From the NCBI GenBank assembly GCA_002633005.1, contig NMRA01000056.1, positions 1,149,521 to 1,189,204 on the forward strand: DNA of 39,684 nt, given 5' to 3'. This document shows positions 11,101 to 18,770 of the stretch, piece by piece. The DNA is from Phoronis australis (lineage: Eukaryota > Phoronida > Phoronidae). The translations under genes and the position numbers were made by a program. The notes beneath the pieces are model-generated. The model ran no database searches, had not been told where the DNA came from, and saw only the letters and a list, made by a program, of their open reading frames with translations. Positions within the stretch are counted from its first letter, which is position 1. Every line of letters starts with the position of its first letter.

Positions 11101-14100
11101 GCAAAATGGCCTGGAATTCCCTCGTCATGATGGCTGGGTAAAGCGGAGTTCATTGTAAGAGTAGTCTTCTCTTTTGACTGAGAATGAAGGGGAATTAACA
11201 GGCCGCTCTTTAATTAGAATTTTGCCGCAATAATAGCTATTACCAGTCATTTTTTGATGTTAACACCATTAGACGTTGTGAGGGGAAATCTGTATTTTGT
11301 CGGTCGATAACTTTTGTCTCACACTGTAATTTGGTGCCAGTAATCTTTTATGAGATATTGAAAAAAATAAGATTTCATTTCTCCGGCATAATGTGAGCTA
11401 AATATGTGAGATTTTTACAATGCAGCATTTTAAGACGAAGATGTCATAACTGACTTAAGTTCCTGGGAAATCAAACAGAGCCTGATGAGATTAATACTTG
11501 TTAATTATAAGTGAATGTCTTTCTTTCCATGTTACCATAAATCATCCGTAAGTTCAAAGGCAATATTAAAGCTGTCACTAAATGGCAATGATGATAAATT
11601 AACGGTTACCTCCAGAGTTGAATTCAGTTTCACAACAGTTTAATGTCACAATTATACCAGGCATCAGCCATGAAATCGTCCATAATCAAAAAAGCCATTT
11701 AACTACAATTAAAATTGTTGCATTCTTTCACAAATAATTTATTCCACAAACATGATAAGGTCATCGGTATTTCATTGGCGATATTTCGAACTTTTCTAGA
11801 GACCCTGACTAAACTTCCAACATTTATTGCTAAGTCGTGTACACACTACGAGCTAAACAAGAGCAACTTGCCTCCAGTCAGCCAAGCACCCACGCTACAC
11901 ACCCTACACCTTGCGACAAATACAGCGCAAAAAGAATTAGACACTCCTAAGTGTGTAGCTGAGCAAGGGCCCAATTGACAATTACGTCTGCCTTGTCCGC
12001 AGGTTTGCGTCCACACTACGACGTGTGCTGGGGCAAGTTACCCTAGAACAAGTTACACTGCCTTGATAAGGTGGGGTAAGTTGTTGTACGTGTGTCAAGT
12101 TGCCCCAGCACAAATAGCGTCCCCAATACAACAAAACCTAGTGGTGATAACGCATTCCTGGGCCCAGTCTCCCTATCTTTTTACTCGAAATGGAACTCGA
12201 AATTAGGTTTGGCATTTTGTACTCTACTTTTGGGCGAACTCAAGACAAGTGTCTATTATTCTATGCTCGAGTACACAATAACTTACGTGGATAATTTATT
12301 GCCCTTAGTTCACAGTTTGTAAACCCAATATTAAAGCAATAAGTTCGAGTTTGAACTCGAAATTTCGAGTTTTTACTCGAGTTTGTAGTACAAATATAAG
12401 GGTCTTCAAGGGCAAACTTGAACTAGAAACTCCTATGCATAAACTATAATGTACTTGAGCACAGTCTGATAACCAATTATCTTAAGTTCGCACAAAAGGA
12501 GCAGAGAAATTGCCAAAAATAGTTCCGAGTTCGTTTCGAGTTCAAAGATTAGAGACCGGGCCCAGGAGTACCTTGTTCTAGGGCCAACTTTTATTGTAGC
12601 ACTTTATACGATGCATGGACACGTGATTTTGGAGATGTTTTGAAAATGGATCAAAGACGATGATTCGTTTCAATGTATAGCATACAAAAATTCTGTTTAA
12701 TTTGAATTTTAATCATCCAGAATTAACACTAAATTATCCATAATCAAACAGCCACATAAAGGTAAAAACAGCAGGCTTACTTTCCCAAAGGATTAACACT
12801 GGCTTCGATACTTCGAATGTATTTACAACACTTGATGTCTTCCGGCAAATCAAGGATGCCTGCAAAACAAGAACAATGGTGTTTAAACACTGAAAGCCTG
12901 TCACATCCACAAGAGCTTATCTCCTGGATTTTAAAACATACCTCTCACACGCTATATGCATAAGAGGGAGAACTCCAACAGTCATTCCCCTAGTGGGCAT
13001 GACGTGTAGGTGAAAGTGACACGATGTTCCCAATCTTGCACACCTAGAAGTCTTGCCCAGTGGAGAAAATGACCACTGAAGCACCTTTCTTGTGAGGTAC
13101 GCGTATGATAGGCACGTTATCAAGGAGATGAACGGGTGTGTCCAGAATTGAACATAAATTTCGTCTTCTCCATAGTAACTGGCAATATCTTGATGAGTGC
13201 TTTCTCTAAACTCTAGTCAAGACTGAGTCAATCATTTAACTTTTTCATTTATACTTGAAAATTTTGAAATCATTGAGAGTTGTGCAAAAAGTTTTGCATA
13301 GTAGATCTCGGAGAATGCAATAACAAGGTTAGAATCGACTGTTTAAAAAAACAAATTAAGCAAACAACACAGTGAAATATACGTTATACCGGATTCACCA
13401 CGCGAGATTTTTTCTGACCAGCAAGAAATAATATAGTTTTGTAATTTTTGGATTTTGCAACTGCAGCTTTACAAGTGCTAAACTGCAACAACAGGGGGTC
13501 GCATCAACATTTCTTATAACTAAACACCAAATAAATTAACATCTTTGAGTGGTACAAATTTTAAACAGTCACTTGATTATTCAGGAGTTCATGTGAGCAC
13601 AGCCACTCCTGTGATGTTGTGTTGTAACATTAAAGATAACCTTTCTGCTTCACTTTAGTTAAAAACTTTGTAAAATGGATTTTAATGCAAGTTATTGCAG
13701 TTGAAACCTAAGCCCATATAATGCTTGTTAAATACAATATTTTGAAACTTAACTGAATTTATTAACATTTTTCGTTTAAGTTTAAATTTTGGAAGTGCAC
13801 CATCACCTAATATGGCCGCCGTAGCGAGAGACAACAGACTGGTGCATTATGGGTACTCGCTCAACTACCACCACTATGTAATGAGGTTTCCGCAGAAACC
13901 ACGCCCACTTTTTAACGAATTTTAAAAAATAACAATAGTAAAACAAGTCAAACACAAAGAGAGAGAAGAAAGTTACGAAATGTTTCTATTTCAGCGATAT
14001 ATTTCGACTGACAAAATTCATCCAGTGTTCCATATTGGTGAATGTAGTAGAAAGTGAATCCTTAACACACGATTACCATTTTTACTGATATCCACTTGTT

Positions 14101-15555
14101 CAAGATTGACGAGACTAGCGATAGCGGGAGGAATGCTAGTTATCTCATTGTCGCTGATGAACAATTTTTTCAGGCCGTGGCAATAGAACAGCTCCTGTAA
14201 CAAAAGGCAACGTTTCTGAAGGTTAATTTATACGAGGTTGCGGAGTTCATGAGTCTATACGATTTTTGACAATATCGTGCAACTTCTTTCCGGATTTAGC
14301 AGACGATCTCAGGGGTCAGCATATCACCTCACAAGCATAAACTAAAGTAAAACAAAAATCACTGAAAAAAAACATTGTGCTTTCTTTGACACACAGTATA
14401 TTCAATAATTACAGTAACTCGTTAACTATCTAGCACACACAATTACAAAATAATTGTCATTTGTCGTTTTTGAAAAGACTGTCTTGCTACAAATAACTGA
14501 AATTAGGGCACCTCACCATACAAAACATTACGTGTGTTCTATCCACAATTAGAAGAACCTCTCATCTGAGCAAGCAACAAGTTGAAACCAGGGGTCTGTT
14601 CCAAGAAACTGACTTGGTTCATATTTGACTTAAATTTAAGATTTGTCACAAATTCCAAACTTTGAAACTTCCACATTCGGTAAGTTCGTCAAAATTAAGA
14701 CAAAACTTAAGCCAAAAACTTAAGTCAAACTCAAGATCTCTTTCTTGAAACGGACTTCAGACAAATTTAAGTTTTATCTTAAAATAGACTGAAATTTAAG
14801 ATTTGTCTTAACCAAGTCAATTTTCTTGAAACAGGCCCCAGTTTCACAGTGGAAAGTGGCTAAATCAAACGGTTGTTTCTTTGACGGGTGTGCGTGTTTC
14901 TTTGACGGCATGTGCAGCAGCTTTGGTGTTTACCTAAACTTCCCCAGTCACATTTCTGTAATTTTTATAAATACATGAACATTTCAAGAATGCAAATGGC
15001 TTCAAACCAAGGGTGTCCACAGCATCCAAATGGACACCAAATATAAACAACCAAGCTAGGATGCCCTGTTCAGCATTTGGAACCCCAAGTGGAGTAAACA
15101 AATAAGTATGGAGGCAGCTTTAAATTTCACAGCAGCAGCTCTGGGGCCTGACAAGAATGCTGGTTTAGAAATGATGTAAGATACAAAAAAAAAACATTGT
15201 AAAGCTATGTCTCCACAGTAACATACCACCCCTATAACAACAATTTGACTTGGTGTCGTAAAAACGCTATCAAGCGTTATTGGACAAGGACACCTGAGAA
15301 ATTGGGAAACCCATTTTGGACGGCCTATCTTTGAAATCGTGGATGAACCCCGCTACAAATACAACTCCACTGCCCAACATGACTACTCACCCGCGGCAAT
15401 ATCTTGATCTGGTTGGCATCGACGTAAAGTTCCTCCAGGGTGCGCTCCCAGTTGAACACGTCACTAGGCACGTCCTTCAGACTACAGTGACGGTAGTCCA
15501 GCACACGAACGTCTTCCACTTCCTTCTGGACACACGTGCAGATCAACCGTGGCAT
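2022..15555 (-). CDS. ERBIN-like: Erbin/LRRC7 (densin)-like LAP scaffold protein, N-terminal half (11 exons, join)
   Basis: Seen: joining 15391-15555, 14077-14194, 12781-12859, 10153-10242, 9746-9866, 8752-8826, 7748-7965, 7155-7284, 5073-5258, 4621-4720 and 2022-2128 (all minus strand) gives one open frame of 463 codons, with GT-AG at all ten introns. The product has a CxC at residues 6-8, an opening repeat containing VLDYRHCSL (residues 18-26), then 23-residue LRRs with LxxLxLxxNxLxxLP spacing to about residue 395. Next come a LAP-specific region ([13 protein letters not shown], then TCYLLPQQ) and a motif with [10 protein letters not shown]. Family knowledge: LAP proteins (Erbin, densin/LRRC7, Scribble, Lano, LET-413) carry 16 LRRs and most end in PDZ domains; they scaffold basolateral junctions or postsynaptic sites, and Erbin binds ERBB2 through its PDZ. 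The LDYRHCSL and SFHP-W-EE features favour Erbin/LRRC7 over Scribble. Inference: the central linker and PDZ exons lie beyond position 1, so the gene is incomplete here. Coding exons are visibly more GC-rich than the introns. Confidence 0.95.
3086..3222. mobile_element. MITE-like inverted-repeat element
   Basis: The left end starts CAGGGCCGCGTTCCACAAAC and the right end, reverse-complemented, starts CAGGGCCGCGTTCTGTAGAC. Together they form terminal inverted repeats of about 20 bp around a 137-bp element with no coding capacity. The right arm (TTGGGTCTACAGAACGC) resembles sequence in the dispersed repeats at 31383-31550 and 34593-34770. I see no clear target-site duplication, so the superfamily is unassigned. 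Confidence 0.7.
3953..4097. repeat. Degenerate 13-bp minisatellite (GAGCAGAC-type)
   Basis: Successive units read gagcagacgcact, gagcagacaccct, then after a longer spacer gagcagatgaaat, gagaagacaatct, gggcagatgttcc, and later gagcacacacatt and gagcagacatacc. The period is 13 bp where units are adjacent, with two longer interruptions of 19-20 bp. It lies inside intron 10. Confidence 0.75.
4563..4613. repeat. Second patch of GAGCAGAC-type repeat next to exon J
   Basis: Contains gagcagacgtatct, gaacagacgtgtttctact, gaacagatt and cagcagacc, the same motif family as 3953-4097. It ends 7 bases from the exon J boundary (4621), so it abuts the intronic part of that donor. Confidence 0.55.
4621..4720 (-). 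CDS. ERBIN-like: Exon J: LAP-specific region (LAPSD)
   Basis: 100 bases: residues 395-427 plus one base of codon 428. It reads [20 protein letters not shown] then [13 protein letters not shown]. The SKPLI-LQ-E-D-ETG...YLLPQQ pattern follows the LRRs in Erbin, LRRC7 and Scribble (the LAPSD), so it supports LAP membership beyond a generic LRR protein. Acceptor atcttgtttccag; donor GATG before GTGAGT, phase 1. Just inside the downstream intron, 7 bases past the exon, lies GCAGAC-type repeat sequence like that at 3953-4097. Confidence 0.94.
4721..5072 (-). other. Intron 9 of the LAP gene
   Basis: 352 bases between exons I and J, GTATTG donor and TTTCCAG acceptor. Unspliced frames stay open through part of it on both strands, but there is no LRR or LAPSD character. 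Nothing else is visible. Confidence 0.85.
5073..5258 (-). CDS. ERBIN-like: Exon I: LRRs 13-16 of the LAP protein
   Basis: 186 bases, exactly 62 codons (residues 333-394), phase 0 at both ends. It contains [40 protein letters not shown] and [13 protein letters not shown], which closes the LRR array. The ALWLAENQ ending is the family's conserved exit from the repeats (AMWLSDNQ in Erbin). The acceptor tatttctttctccag is strong. The donor is CAG before GTATTG. Confidence 0.94.
5259..7154 (-). other. Intron 8 of the LAP gene
   Basis: 1,896 bases, GTAACG donor and TTTCTCCAG acceptor. It holds a G-quadruplex-type run at 5551-5573 and a short (TAA)n-like stretch near 6030. No coding signal or recognised mobile element. 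Confidence 0.8.
5551..5573 (+). other. G-quadruplex-type motif
   Basis: Reads GGGGGTAGGGGTGGGGTACG followed by GGG: four G-runs of four or five separated by loops of one to three bases. It lies on the strand that is template for the LAP gene, inside intron 8. Confidence 0.6.
7155..7284 (-). CDS. ERBIN-like: Exon H: LRRs 12-13 of the LAP protein
   Basis: 130 bases: last base of Gly289 and residues 290-332. It contains [20 protein letters not shown] and [20 protein letters not shown]. The ADEN...LPPE block corresponds to the ADHN...LPPE block of Erbin. Acceptor gcttcccccag; donor GAG before GTAACG, phase 0. The exon is GC-richer than the AT-rich introns on either side. Confidence 0.93.
7285..7747 (-). 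other. Intron 7 of the LAP gene
   Basis: 463 bases, GTAAGA donor and CCCCCAG acceptor. No repeat or coding signal seen. Confidence 0.85.
7748..7965 (-). CDS. ERBIN-like: Exon G: LRRs 8-11 of the LAP protein
   Basis: The largest exon here: 218 bases, residues 217-288 and two bases of Gly289. Three full LRRs are visible: [40 protein letters not shown] and [20 protein letters not shown]. The hydrophobic, asparagine and LP positions are all kept. Acceptor ttatattacgcag before GAA ATT GGT; donor GGAGG before GTAAGA, phase 2. Upstream in-frame sequence stays open into the intron for about 30 codons but lacks LRR character, so the acceptor marks the true start. Confidence 0.94.
7966..8751 (-). other. 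Intron 6 of the LAP gene
   Basis: 786 bases, GTAAGT donor and TTACGCAG acceptor. It carries one copy of the hairpin repeat (8435-8490) and a short A/C-rich stretch near 8211-8230. Confidence 0.85.
8435..8490 (-). repeat. Hairpin repeat, copy 1 (inverted relative to the others)
   Basis: CTTTGAGAACCAGTTT at the left and AAACCCGATTTTCAAAAT at the right form imperfect arms around a loop containing cactgaataata. The loop matches the reverse complement of the loops in copies 2 and 3, so this copy is in the opposite orientation. Confidence 0.6.
8752..8826 (-). CDS. ERBIN-like: Exon F: LRR 7-8 of the LAP protein
   Basis: A 75-base exon of 25 whole codons (residues 192-216), phase 0 on both sides, so it could be skipped without shifting the frame, although skipping would break LRR spacing. 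It reads [20 protein letters not shown] then TTVIP. Acceptor tgtctcgttgcag; donor CCG before GTAAGT, a near-ideal donor. The WCDSNQ stretch parallels the FWMDAN stretch of Erbin. Confidence 0.92.
8827..9745 (-). other. Intron 5 of the LAP gene
   Basis: 919 bases, GTCAGT donor and CTCGTTGCAG acceptor. It carries hairpin repeat copy 2 at 9353-9408. Otherwise AT-rich and non-coding. Confidence 0.85.
9353..9408 (+). repeat. Hairpin repeat, copy 2
   Basis: ATTTTGAGAACCAGTTT pairs with AAACAGGTTCTCAAAAT, 16 of 17 positions, around a 22-base loop containing ctgttattcggtg. Closely related to 30645-30700. Confidence 0.7.
9746..9866 (-). CDS. ERBIN-like: Exon E: LRRs 6-7 of the LAP protein
   Basis: 121 bases: last base of Arg151 and residues 152-191. 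It contains [20 protein letters not shown] and [19 protein letters not shown], two consecutive LRRs with the asparagine-ladder positions intact (REN, GNN). The acceptor is ccattccag. The donor is ATG before GTCAGT, phase 0; the non-G/A base at +3 makes it slightly weak, but the join to exon F (FTEM then PEVV) matches the family's FTEVPEV-like sequence, which fixes it. Confidence 0.92.
9867..10152 (-). other. Intron 4 of the LAP gene
   Basis: 286 bases, the shortest intron here, GTTTGT donor and CATTCCAG acceptor. Nothing else seen. Confidence 0.85.
10153..10242 (-). CDS. ERBIN-like: Exon D: LRR 4-5 of the LAP protein
   Basis: A 90-base exon giving the last base of Lys121, residues 122-150 and two bases of Arg151. 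It reads [18 protein letters not shown] then [11 protein letters not shown], and closely follows the LPDGF...LTQLYLND stretch of family members. Acceptor tgttcttcacag; donor GGCAG before GTTTGT, phase 2, a weaker donor than its neighbours. The 23-residue register runs unbroken into exon E (NFG-R-LSKL). Confidence 0.92.
12024..12112. repeat. Inverted repeat with GTGCTGGGGCAA arms
   Basis: TGTGCTGGGGCAAGTT at 12024-12039 pairs with AAGTTGCCCCAGCACA at 12097-12112 with one mismatch, around a 57-base loop. It lies close to the MITE at 12156 and may be the remnant of another element. Confidence 0.5.
12156..12567. mobile_element. Palindromic MITE-like element with long inverted repeats
   Basis: The left arm begins TCCTGGGCCCAGTCTC and the reverse-complemented right arm begins TCCTGGGCCCGGTCTC. 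Similarity continues inwards through ATCTTT..ACTCGAAA and TTTTGKGCGAACT-type blocks for roughly 100 bases per arm, so the whole unit can fold back on itself. The centre (about 12341-12388) repeats TTCGAGTT/AACTCGAA. No transposase frame. Probably a fold-back or MITE element of unassigned superfamily. Confidence 0.75.
12781..12859 (-). CDS. ERBIN-like: Exon C: LRR 3-4 junction, EASVNP motif
   Basis: A 79-base exon too short to show as a long open frame, found by following the LRR register. It completes Gly95 and gives residues 96-120 plus two bases of Lys121. It contains [11 protein letters not shown] and [10 protein letters not shown]; the EASVNP block is a hallmark of the fourth LRR in Erbin and LRRC7. 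Acceptor ttgttttgcag, donor GGGAAA before GTAAGC, phase 2. Read without splicing, the frame hits a stop immediately after AAG, which confirms the donor position. Confidence 0.9.
12860..14076 (-). other. Intron 2 of the LAP gene
   Basis: 1,217 bases, GTAATC donor and GTTTTGCAG acceptor. It contains a short GCCGCC-bearing stretch near 13810. No other feature recognised. Confidence 0.85.
14077..14194 (-). CDS. ERBIN-like: Exon B: LRRs 2-3 of the LAP protein
   Basis: Residues 56-94 plus one base of codon 95. The acceptor ttttgttacag precedes GAG CTG TTC (ELF), which completes the repeat begun in exon A (KILPR then ELFYC). The exon carries [20 protein letters not shown] and [11 protein letters not shown], both canonical 23-residue LRR halves. 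The donor is AATG before GTAATC, phase 1. In the family the corresponding stretch reads through KNG, and codon 95 (GGC, Gly) is split across this intron. Confidence is high because repeat spacing holds on both sides. Confidence 0.93.
14195..15390 (-). other. Intron 1 (first coding-region intron) of the LAP gene
   Basis: 1,196 bases, GTGAGT donor and TTGTTACAG acceptor. It contains the inverted-repeat element 14583-14846; the remainder is AT-rich and non-coding. Confidence 0.85.
14583..14846. mobile_element. MITE-like element, GGGGYCTGTTYCAAGAAA termini
   Basis: The left end reads TGAAACCAGGGGTCTGTTCC followed by AAGAAACTGACTTGGTT; the reverse-complemented right end reads TGAAACTGGGGCCTGTTTC then AAGAAAATTGACTTGGTT. 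These are terminal inverted repeats of about 35 bp. The body is full of short AAGACTTAAATTTAAG-like palindromes. About 264 bp, no coding capacity, no obvious target duplication. Confidence 0.75.
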
Positions 15556-15567
15556 GATGGACGCCGG
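15391..15567 (-). CDS. ERBIN-like: Exon A: start codon, CxC segment and first LRR of the LAP protein
   Basis: Coding 15391-15555 (residues 1-55); 15556-15567 is leader. Upstream frame codons continue to another ATG, but a strong pyrimidine-rich acceptor (tctggtttcag) ends at 15568. The ATG at 15553-15555, with A at -3, is therefore the first one in the exon and gives a start (MPRLICTC) that lines up with family N-termini. Residues C6 and C8 form CxC, the position of the palmitoylated cysteines known in Erbin. Residues 15-50 contain [11 protein letters not shown] and [14 protein letters not shown], near-identical in kind to Erbin and LRRC7. The exon ends in phase 0 at CCG CGG before GTGAGT. 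At least one untranslated exon must lie at higher coordinates. Confidence 0.93.
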
Positions 15568-15741
15568 CTGAAACCAGACGAGAGCACGCACTCGTTAAAT
15601 GTCAGTCGGAAGTAAACGATAAGTCAGGAGCAGACGACAATACGAAGACTTCCAGCCCTAATGACACTGGATTGTGTTGATACTGGATTATGCCCATACT
15701 ACATTATGATAATCAAGAAATACTAAAAATGAAAGCACTTG

Positions 15742-16281
15742 ATGAGATCTGTCCACATTATAAATTTCCAAGAAAAGATTCGTCCAGGGAAGTTGGGAAT
15801 ACCGGCTCGAGAAAGTGGAGAATTGAAAAATGGCCACCGCAGCACCATTTTGCGTCTGAATTCAACCAAAACCACTAGACCTCGAAATATTAGCGAGGCA
15901 CACATTGTGCTTAAATTTCATGAAGATCCGCTAAGAAATGAAGCCTGTATCGTGCGAGCAAAACAACAAACAAGCCGGCAAGTTAAGTCACTTCACAACA
16001 GAGTAACATGCTTGGTGAATTTCATTCCACCAAGTAATGAGGACCAAGTCAAAACAGAAATCATAACAAATATGAGATTTACAAAAACACAAGCTGCTCA
16101 ATTACAGCAGCTGAACAATAACGGGTCAGCAAACCCAAAACAAGGAATTTCAGGGTTCACAAAAGAAGTGTTGGAAGAAGTTAAAATCAAGCGACGGGAG
16201 AATCAGAAATTAATCATAAACCTACAGTTTCGAGCAAAAACAAGCAATGACACCAGATTTGTAATAGTTCAGTACAGATAA
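15742..16281 (+). CDS. Orphan 179-codon ORF, function unknown (may be chance)
   Basis: Not recognised. It runs from ATG 15742 to TAA 16281 on the plus strand, just upstream of the LAP gene's first coding exon and opposite to it. The predicted product is rich in Lys, Asn, Gln, Thr and Arg, has no signal peptide, no membrane span and no motif I can name; residues near 135-160 (KEVLEEVKIKRRENQKL) could be helical. The length is unusual for chance in DNA this AT-rich, where stops should occur about every 15 codons. It sits in the presumed 5' intron or promoter-proximal region. It could be a decayed element, a lineage-specific gene or a coincidence. Confidence 0.2.
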   Translation: MRSVHIINFQEKIRPGKLGIPARESGELKNGHRSTILRLNSTKTTRPRNISEAHIVLKFHEDPLRNEACIVRAKQQTSRQVKSLHNRVTCLVNFIPPSNEDQVKTEIITNMRFTKTQAAQLQQLNNNGSANPKQGISGFTKEVLEEVKIKRRENQKLIINLQFRAKTSNDTRFVIVQYR

Positions 16282-17111
16282 TCATGGATTATTTAACGAT
16301 GTCAAGCTGATACAACACTTGCCAAATATTACAGCTCATCAACTCAGGTGAACAAAAATTCAAAGCCCGCTTTTAAAAACGAATAATTCACAAACTTTAA
16401 GAACGCACAAAACATTAGTGACCTAAACACTCCTATTCTTGCAAATTTCATCAAATTTAATCATCTGACCTGGTGTCCAAATTTAAAAATTGCCTGACGT
16501 TCCCACAAAATCAAATGCCAGCTGTCGCTTGAAATTTACCATTGTCAAAGACATCATAATCAAATCTACCCAAATTTACAGAAATCAGAAAAACTCACAG
16601 AAACAAAGTGCTAATCAGAGGTTCTCACAGATACGAAATGGCAGAAATACTGAAAATAGCTCTGGGAACTGGACTGGTGTTATATCAAAGCATATGTCAA
16701 ACAGAAACCAGCTGGATCAAATATGCCTGGATGTTGAAAAAATGCTTAATAAAGTGTGAGAAAAAGGTTATGATTAAACCCAAGCACACTTACCGAACAT
16801 AGATGGCGGGTAGAAATGTTCAAGAAAGCTTCTCAATTAATTTTCTCAAAATAAACAATTAGAGGTTCGTTCCTGCCAAAAAATGAAATGATATGCTAGC
16901 TATGTATATAAGCCAACAATGTTCTGATTAAGCTAATTGAGACATAGAGGGCAAACCAGTGTTTTTGCAACAGATCCTCAGACCTGGCTGTTTTGATAAC
17001 AAGATCAAATTAGTTGGCCACTTCTGAATTGTTTTAATTTTTCCTATCTCTAATGCCCCTGCAAAAAAATAACGTGACCTTTCTTTGAACAATTACCTCT
17101 GGTTGCTCTTT
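16282..17111. other. Non-coding stretch, nothing recognised
   Basis: AT-rich. Short overlapping open frames occur but none has family character. No repeat was identified within the window. Confidence 0.5.
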
Positions 17112-17626
17112 AGGCCGTTTCATACTAACAACTCCAGTCTGAGCAAATCGTCGACGTAAACTGTGAAATTAATTAAAGCCTTCATACCAGCTTCGGTAGC
17201 TAACTGCATCGAAATAAATGATAGATGACGCTGTCGTCATCGAAGTAATCGCAAGATAAAACTGATGCATCCCCTGCATGCCAATATTTTTTTAATGTGA
17301 CAATTTGAGAACATTTACGTGTAGTAATTGACATAAAACTTATTTCTAATTAGATTGGTGATTATTCGAACAAAATAAAAGCAACTATAAGCCATGACAC
17401 TGCCCTTTAATTGTTGACGATAGCAGTGGCCCCTGGCGATAACTTCGATAAGACTGAAGTTGACCGTTTATACCACACCCCAGTGTCCACGCTCCACTGT
17501 CAAATCCACCTGTTTACTGTGAAGTTAACAGGCACTGTTAACTTCGATCTAGGATTGAAGTTAACCGTTCATACTGACTGCAACTCCCCAAAACATCAAC
17601 GCCTCGATGTTAGTATGAAAGGGCCT
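17112..17626. mobile_element. Terminal-inverted-repeat DNA element, AGGCCGTTTCATACTAACA ends
   Basis: The left end is AGGCCGTTTCATACTAACA and the right end, reverse-complemented, is AGGCCCTTTCATACTAACA: 18 of 19 positions agree. The 515-bp body has further related blocks (GAAGTTAACCGTTCATACTG) near the right end and no transposase frame. TTT flanks both sides, a possible 3-bp target duplication. Interpreted as a non-autonomous DNA transposon. Confidence 0.75.
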
Positions 17627-18770
17627 TTTACACAGTGACACAGAGAAATCCTAAAGCAATGCTTCTTCTTGAATAAAGTCAACTTTTGAATACACATTGC
17701 AGAATGCTCTTGAAAAATTGCCAACACCAATGGTGTTTATTCAACAAAAACAACTGATCTGATACGACTTAATCAAACTGTCTTCAGGTAATAAGTTACA
17801 AATAAATTGTTTTTTGAAACGTTAACACTGAATTATGATTCCCTGAGAATAACATCTGTACTAACAACTTGAAACAGACTTCATCAGAACAGTCAAAGGC
17901 GAATCAAATTGACTGACTCGTAGCAAAAACACAAGTTAATAAATAATGTTAAATTAACTCACCAATTATTCAGTTTTAAAATTTAAAAATTGTTAATTGT
18001 TTGTAAAATATTTTGAAAATCGAGGTATTTCTCTACCACCCGTCAATGTTTTTGAAAAAAACACTCCTGACATGTAAAGGGATACCCCTACAGGTAATCG
18101 CATTCTGTAATCCCCTAATATCATTCCTGGAGTGACCTATTTATGAATAAGCCCATATTTACACAGGCTGATAAGCACTCTGGCAAATTTACACAGAGGA
18201 ATAAACCTTTATGGGTCTGAGAAGGCCAATTTTATCGGCCCAATTGATAAACTTTGCACACCTTTCAGTGGAAGTCTTTTTAACAACTCGAGGTGTGAAC
18301 GATGACGCAAATGTTTAGTAGGCACTTCAGCGACAACATCAAACGAACAAAAATCGGTCAAACATCAGTCAATGGTAAAAATGTGCATAAACAAGAGTAC
18401 ATGCGTTTAAAGTGAAGCAACAAAAGTGTTCTGAAGACTGAAACCATCAGAAAAAGCATGTGCTGAGACAACCATACCAAATCTACATTTTGCTCATTGA
18501 TATGGAGCTCGTAGGATAGCCAAAGCCAAGCCACAGCAAAAAGCCTTCCTAGGAGTTTTGAATAAAGAGTTTAATGGCATATGATTACAATACAAATGAA
18601 GTTTTTTTGAGTTATCTTTTTAGATTTTGACCTCTTTTTTTAATTTAAAAGCCTAGTCTTACAAGGGACAGACATCTGTTTATGTACATGAAGCTTTGGA
18701 GCATTCCTGCACGTGTAAAAAGGCTTGAGTACATAATTTTCATGAAAACAAAAATATATTTACATTATAG
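17627..18770. other. Non-coding stretch, nothing recognised
   Basis: AT-rich sequence with no open frame of note and no repeat that I could match elsewhere in the window. Confidence 0.5.

Larger units (their letters stand above)
10243..12780 (-). other. Intron 3 of the LAP gene
   Basis: 2,538 bases, GTAAGC donor and TCTTCACAG acceptor. It contains a 16-bp inverted repeat (12024-12112) and a 412-bp palindromic element (12156-12567). No coding signal. Confidence 0.85.

Noticed and set aside
15316-15615. 99-codon plus-strand open frame over exon A
   Set aside because: It is antisense to the conserved first coding exon and has no domain of its own.
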